From the NCBI RefSeq assembly GCF_003597395.2, contig NC_133769.1, forward strand, positions 173,645,058 through 173,709,057: DNA of 64,000 nt, written 5' to 3'. The position numbers were made by a program, and so were the translations under genes. Every line of letters begins with the position of its first letter. Position 1 is the first letter of the stretch. This stretch comes from Chelonoidis abingdonii. Taxonomy: Eukaryota; Chordata; Testudines; Testudinidae. Positions 60,331 to 64,000 of this stretch are shown in pieces. The notes under the pieces are model-generated. The model saw only the letters and a program-made list of their open reading frames with translations, ran no database searches and was not told the origin of the DNA.

Positions 60331-61720
60331 GCAGCTGGATTCCACCCCACCAGTGTCCCTATTGTCCCTATAGAATTGTTGGCTTAGGAGTCGTCAGATG
60401 GTGATACAAGACACTTACAATTTTTACATATAACTTATTTATATAGTGTGCAATGTTGCACAGTTTAGTGATCGTTTATTTTGGGGGAGCTTTGGCAAGC
60501 ATCCAGGGAATTTTCTCTCTACCTTAATCTCTTGAATGAGTCAATTTTTTTAGGCAGAGTTGCTTTGTAGAAAACAGACACTGGTGTTTTCACTGAGATC
60601 CCTTTGGAAGAGGTGGTTGTCTGAATGCTGTTTGTGACTGCCTTTGTCCTAGGACTGGTGTATACATGCAAATAAATGAAGATGCACTATGAATATACCC
60701 AGACTCCACTTCACTGATTTCTCCTCTAAGGGGAACCTGATCTAAAATGCCCCAGAATCTGCTACTATTTAGCAGTGGAATGACAGTAACTAATGTACTT
60801 CAAATGGGAGGAAAAACAGACTACCAAATCAAAATGTTGTTAAAGACAAACCTCTGTGGAATCAACAAAATATGTGATGGCTTAGGGTGCTGTAAAATAT
60901 TTTATTGCCAATTGTCTGGGAAGTTTTTGCATTAATCACAGATGGAGTGGAGCCTCTCATGAGTTATCCTGATCTTCCTTTTTTTTTTTAAAAAGTGGTA
61001 ATAAATACTTTATAGCCATATACACTATAATTTTTCTCTGTCCCTACGCATTTCCCTCCCCTCCTACCACACAGGGTACAATTTCTTTTTAATGTCTGAA
61101 CTGGAGATCTAAGTTGTTTTTAAACAAATCCTTATTTTAGTTTGGACACAGCTATTGTTTTTACAAAGTCAATCCTATCAATCTCCTAAGATGATTTTAA
61201 TGTTACTCCAAGACTCTGTTCTACATCCTGTAGTCATTGTTTGTTGCAGGTCATTAACTAACTAGTGAGCAGACTATATTTAACAAAGATGCTAAACGTA
61301 AATTGTCTATGACAGCAGCCAGTGGTATCCTGCTGACAAATGATAATGTCATCTCAGCATGTCCTTAGAGCATGGTAATTACTGCTGTATTCATGGCTGT
61401 ATCTAGCTTGAAGTTTACCTGATTTGAATGTGAAGCTCTCCCTGAAAAAATCATACATGCTCTGTGCAAGGTGCATGTGCTGCATAAAATGTGTTAGAAC
61501 TATCTGCGGAAACAATTAAGTTTCAACTGACTGCAGGCATTCTACTGTGTTCTCTCTGTGATACCAATACAAGAATCTTTTTGGAATGCAAAATGAGACT
61601 GCATTATTAAAATGTTGCTTTAAGTTCCTTATCTTTCAAGATGAAATGAAAAGCATTAATGTAACAGATTAGGCAGTTCAAGTCTTTTAAAGTAAACCAA
61701 TAACCTTCTTCTTTCTTCAG
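60331..61720. other. No gene or clear repeat seen
   Basis: Unique-looking AT-rich sequence with poly-T/poly-A at about 60980-60994. The 62-codon frame at 60747-60935 has no recognisable feature. Confidence 0.5.
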
Positions 61721-61792
61721 TGTAGCCCACAAAAACTCATACGGAAATAAATTTATTAGTCTTTAAGGTGCCACAAGTACTCCTGTTTTTCT
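61721..61792 (+). repeat. Turtle-type 3' repeat fragment
   Basis: The text gtagcccacaaaaactcata followed by aaataaatttattagtcttt and aaggtgccacaagtactcct is a short motif I recognise from many turtle sequences, where it forms the 3' part of an interspersed repeat. Only about 70 bp is present. It supports the organism call more than any function. Confidence 0.6.
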
Positions 61793-62559
61793 ATAACCTT
61801 TAGTGTCACTGTCTTCATTCTGCACATAAACATGCTTCGTTGGTTTAAAAACTCAGAATAAAATGTACTATGGCATATACAGTATATTGTTTGTGGAGAT
61901 TGGTGTTTTCTGTTACTGCAGTGTGATCAGTGGTGGTGTTCTACTGAACCTTGCAAGCAATCTCCTGAGTATTGTATGAATTTGAGTAGGAAGAAAATGG
62001 AGAGACTTAGCAGAATTGGCCTCCAGAGGTCTTGACAGAGAATAGACAACTGTGTGCAAGTGACTTACAGTTGGGGAAAAAATAATTCCAATTTAGAAAA
62101 TGGTAGCCCTGTAAGACTTCACTGCTAGTACATTAGAGGGGAGAGTAAAAGCTTCCAATGCCTTCTGTAGATATTCACAGTATATATTTCCTCAGTAAAT
62201 TGGTCAAGTGTTAATATTAGCCCATTCATTAAATGCATCATTATGGTTTTCAAACATTGATTTGTATTATGCTATTTTTGTTTCTTCTTTTTTTTTGATG
62301 TGTACTTGTCTTCTGTAGGCGGATTAAAAACAACAGTTCTGTTGGATTAAAAACCACAAAAGTAATCCTTAAAGGGTGCAGTTATGGTTAACTGAATACC
62401 AGAAAATTCCTAAAGCTCTTCCAATTTAAAACAAACTAGACCAACACTAAAACAAATTTAGAAATCAACTCTAACCTATATCCCATTCTCCATTCTTACC
62501 AGACAAAGCCTGAGGAAACAGAGTAGTGACTGTAATTATTGGAGCTTCTTTGGTATTTT
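61793..62559. other. No gene or clear repeat seen
   Basis: AT-rich sequence with no supportable frame; an aaggcggattaaaaac-like doublet (ggattaaaaac at 62321 and 62344) is a minor local repeat. Confidence 0.45.
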
Positions 62560-62940
62560 TCAACAAAACATTGTCGGAAAATGCTGATTAGTCAGAACAA
62601 ACTTTTGATAGAAATATATGTTTTGATGAAATTTTTGACAGGAAGGTTTCTCATGTCCAGGATGAAGTTTCTGAGAGAGAAACCCCAAAATAGCCAATAG
62701 CCCGTTATGTCTTGGGCCCTTATCATCCACTATTAGCTATTCTGTGGTGGGTCTCTTTCAACGTCTTCTGTTGGAGTGGTTCCACTTTGCGTAAATAAGA
62801 GAGAGAGAGTGACTCTATAGCCCAGTGGTTAGGGAAGTTACCTGGGAGGAGCGAGATGCAGGGACTTAAACCTGGATCTCCCACATCCCAAGAAAATGGG
62901 TGTTCTGAGTTGGGACTCACTCTCTCGTTCTACAAATTTT
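62560..62940. repeat. Composite: AT-rich repeat followed by inverted tRNA-like arms
   Basis: An AT-rich block (caacaaaacattgtcggaaa, gttttgatgaaatttttgac, 62560-62650) leads to a plus-strand tRNA-like arm, ctctatagcccagtggttag, with ggaagttacctgggagg (62812-62850), then a minus-strand arm reading gcagggacttaaacctggat and ctcccacatcccaagaaaat on plus (62859-62897). The layout parallels 20222-20680, so this is a recurrent composite. Confidence 0.5.
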
Positions 62941-64000
62941 GAAAGGACTCCATGTCATTTGAATGCAGCACAGGAAACATTTTTGAAATTCCCTGCCCTG
63001 GTCTACTAAAGTATAGATTTTTTTTTTTCTACTCCATTTAAGAATGATTCCCTGGGAACTGATTTTAAGAATAATTTGTCTTGTCCTGATCCATGAGTCT
63101 TACTGAACACCATTCAGTGCAGGACCCAAAGCTGGAGGAAACAAAAGTTGCCTTACTCTCCTGATGCCTCAGGTTGGCTGGGGGCCACTTCGGCCAAGCC
63201 AATGTGTAGCATTCTCATGGCTATATAGACCTGTAACATCCCTACATGAAGACATGTCTTTGATATACCACCTCTTCAAGGGGCTATGGAGGGAATGGTG
63301 TAGAGTTTCCCACAAACTAACTTATGAAGGTAGTCGTACGGCCCCTTAGCCATTAAGACTTTCTCAATGTAACTTAAGTGTATGCTTTAAGCTAAACATG
63401 TCCTTATGTGCTTTCCTGAGTTGGGGTCCAGGAGTCTGACCCCAATTGTATAGCTCAGCCTTATCATCACCCTGCTTAGAACAATGTTACTGGCAGAGTT
63501 ATCATGACTGAACTCCATCCTCACTACCAATGTTAGACGTGTGTGTCCACATGCAGTTCTAATACTGTTCCATCACAGAAGTACCTACAGGCAAATGAAA
63601 ACGATTCCCTGTGAGCTACTGTAGCATCAAAAACACTGACTTAACATGGTAAATCTACTCATCATGGCCAATATCCCTGGATTAATACTTTTTTAGAATA
63701 GGTTAAGGGAAAAAGGTGCATTTTTTTCACCTTTGGATAAATAACATGCATGAACTATCCCAAGGTAAAAACATAGTGAAGTGCAGACACTTTAGTTTTA
63801 TCATGGGTTAAAATCACTGAGATCAAAACTGTAATGCTTCATCTTCTGACTCTTTTTACCTTGGGATAACACACACTTGTTCATTATCTTGAGGTAAAAA
63901 ACACATTTTTTTAGCAGTGAAGATAAGGCTTTAGTCAGATTCCTTTGAAAGGCTGGTGAACTGCTGACATATGGCACTTTTTTTTTTTGACAGTATGTTA
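62941..64000. other. No gene seen
   Basis: No coding region or complete repeat recognised. The word ccttgggataa recurs with variants (cacctttggataa, atcccaaggtaaaa, accttgggataac, atcttgaggtaaaa) between 63730 and 63900, a minor local repetition. The window ends in a poly-T run at about 63979-63988. Confidence 0.45.

Overview
This window looks like non-coding DNA from a reptile nuclear genome, most likely a turtle or a close relative. It is AT-rich. I found no open frame that I can support as a host protein gene, rRNA, functional tRNA or microRNA. All recognisable content is transposable-element sequence, mostly decayed. The organism call rests on the repeat mix: CR1-type LINEs in both orientations, tRNA-derived MIR/CORE-type SINEs, hAT miniature elements with 8-bp target-site duplications (TSDs), TAA-flanked inverted-repeat MITEs, and a 3' repeat motif at 61.7 kb that I associate with turtle sequence. 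The species cannot be fixed by reading alone. The window is either a large intron or an intergenic desert.

Layout: 0-5.4 kb holds SINEs, a complete hAT MITE (670-868) and an LTR-like segment. 5.6-7.3 kb is a decayed RTE-type LINE on the minus strand. 8.2-8.9 kb has an antisense CR1-like piece and an inverted-repeat element. 12.3-13.5 kb has an unclassified repeat and a TAA-flanked MITE. 14.6-15.1 kb is a CR1 3' end interrupted by a hAT MITE. 16.6-18.2 kb has inverted tRNA-like arms and two GC-rich hAT elements, one with a 51-bp minisatellite. 20.2-21.3 kb has an AT-rich/tRNA-like composite and a CR1-like fragment. 26.7-28.1 kb has LTR-like and L2-like pieces. 29.3-35.4 kb is a dense mosaic of CR1, hAT, SINE and an 841-bp inverted-repeat element. 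35.4-44 kb is nearly free of recognisable repeats except one SINE at 38.7 kb. 44-50 kb has two inverted-repeat MITEs, a CR1 split by a 1074-bp insertion, and a LINE C-terminus with a zinc-knuckle motif. 54.4-57.1 kb has a broken L2-like LINE and an antisense CR1. 58.1 kb is a SINE split by a GC-rich hAT element. The rest to 64 kb is mostly unique-looking sequence, microsatellites and AT-rich repeat remnants.

There is no operon or pathway. The interest lies in the insertion history. Seven hAT elements have 8-bp duplications I could read directly (six perfect, one 6 of 8), four older elements are interrupted by younger ones, and two compound families (inverted tRNA-like arms; hAT elements with internal palindromic minisatellites) deserve a systematic look. 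I did not find a convincing new functional system.
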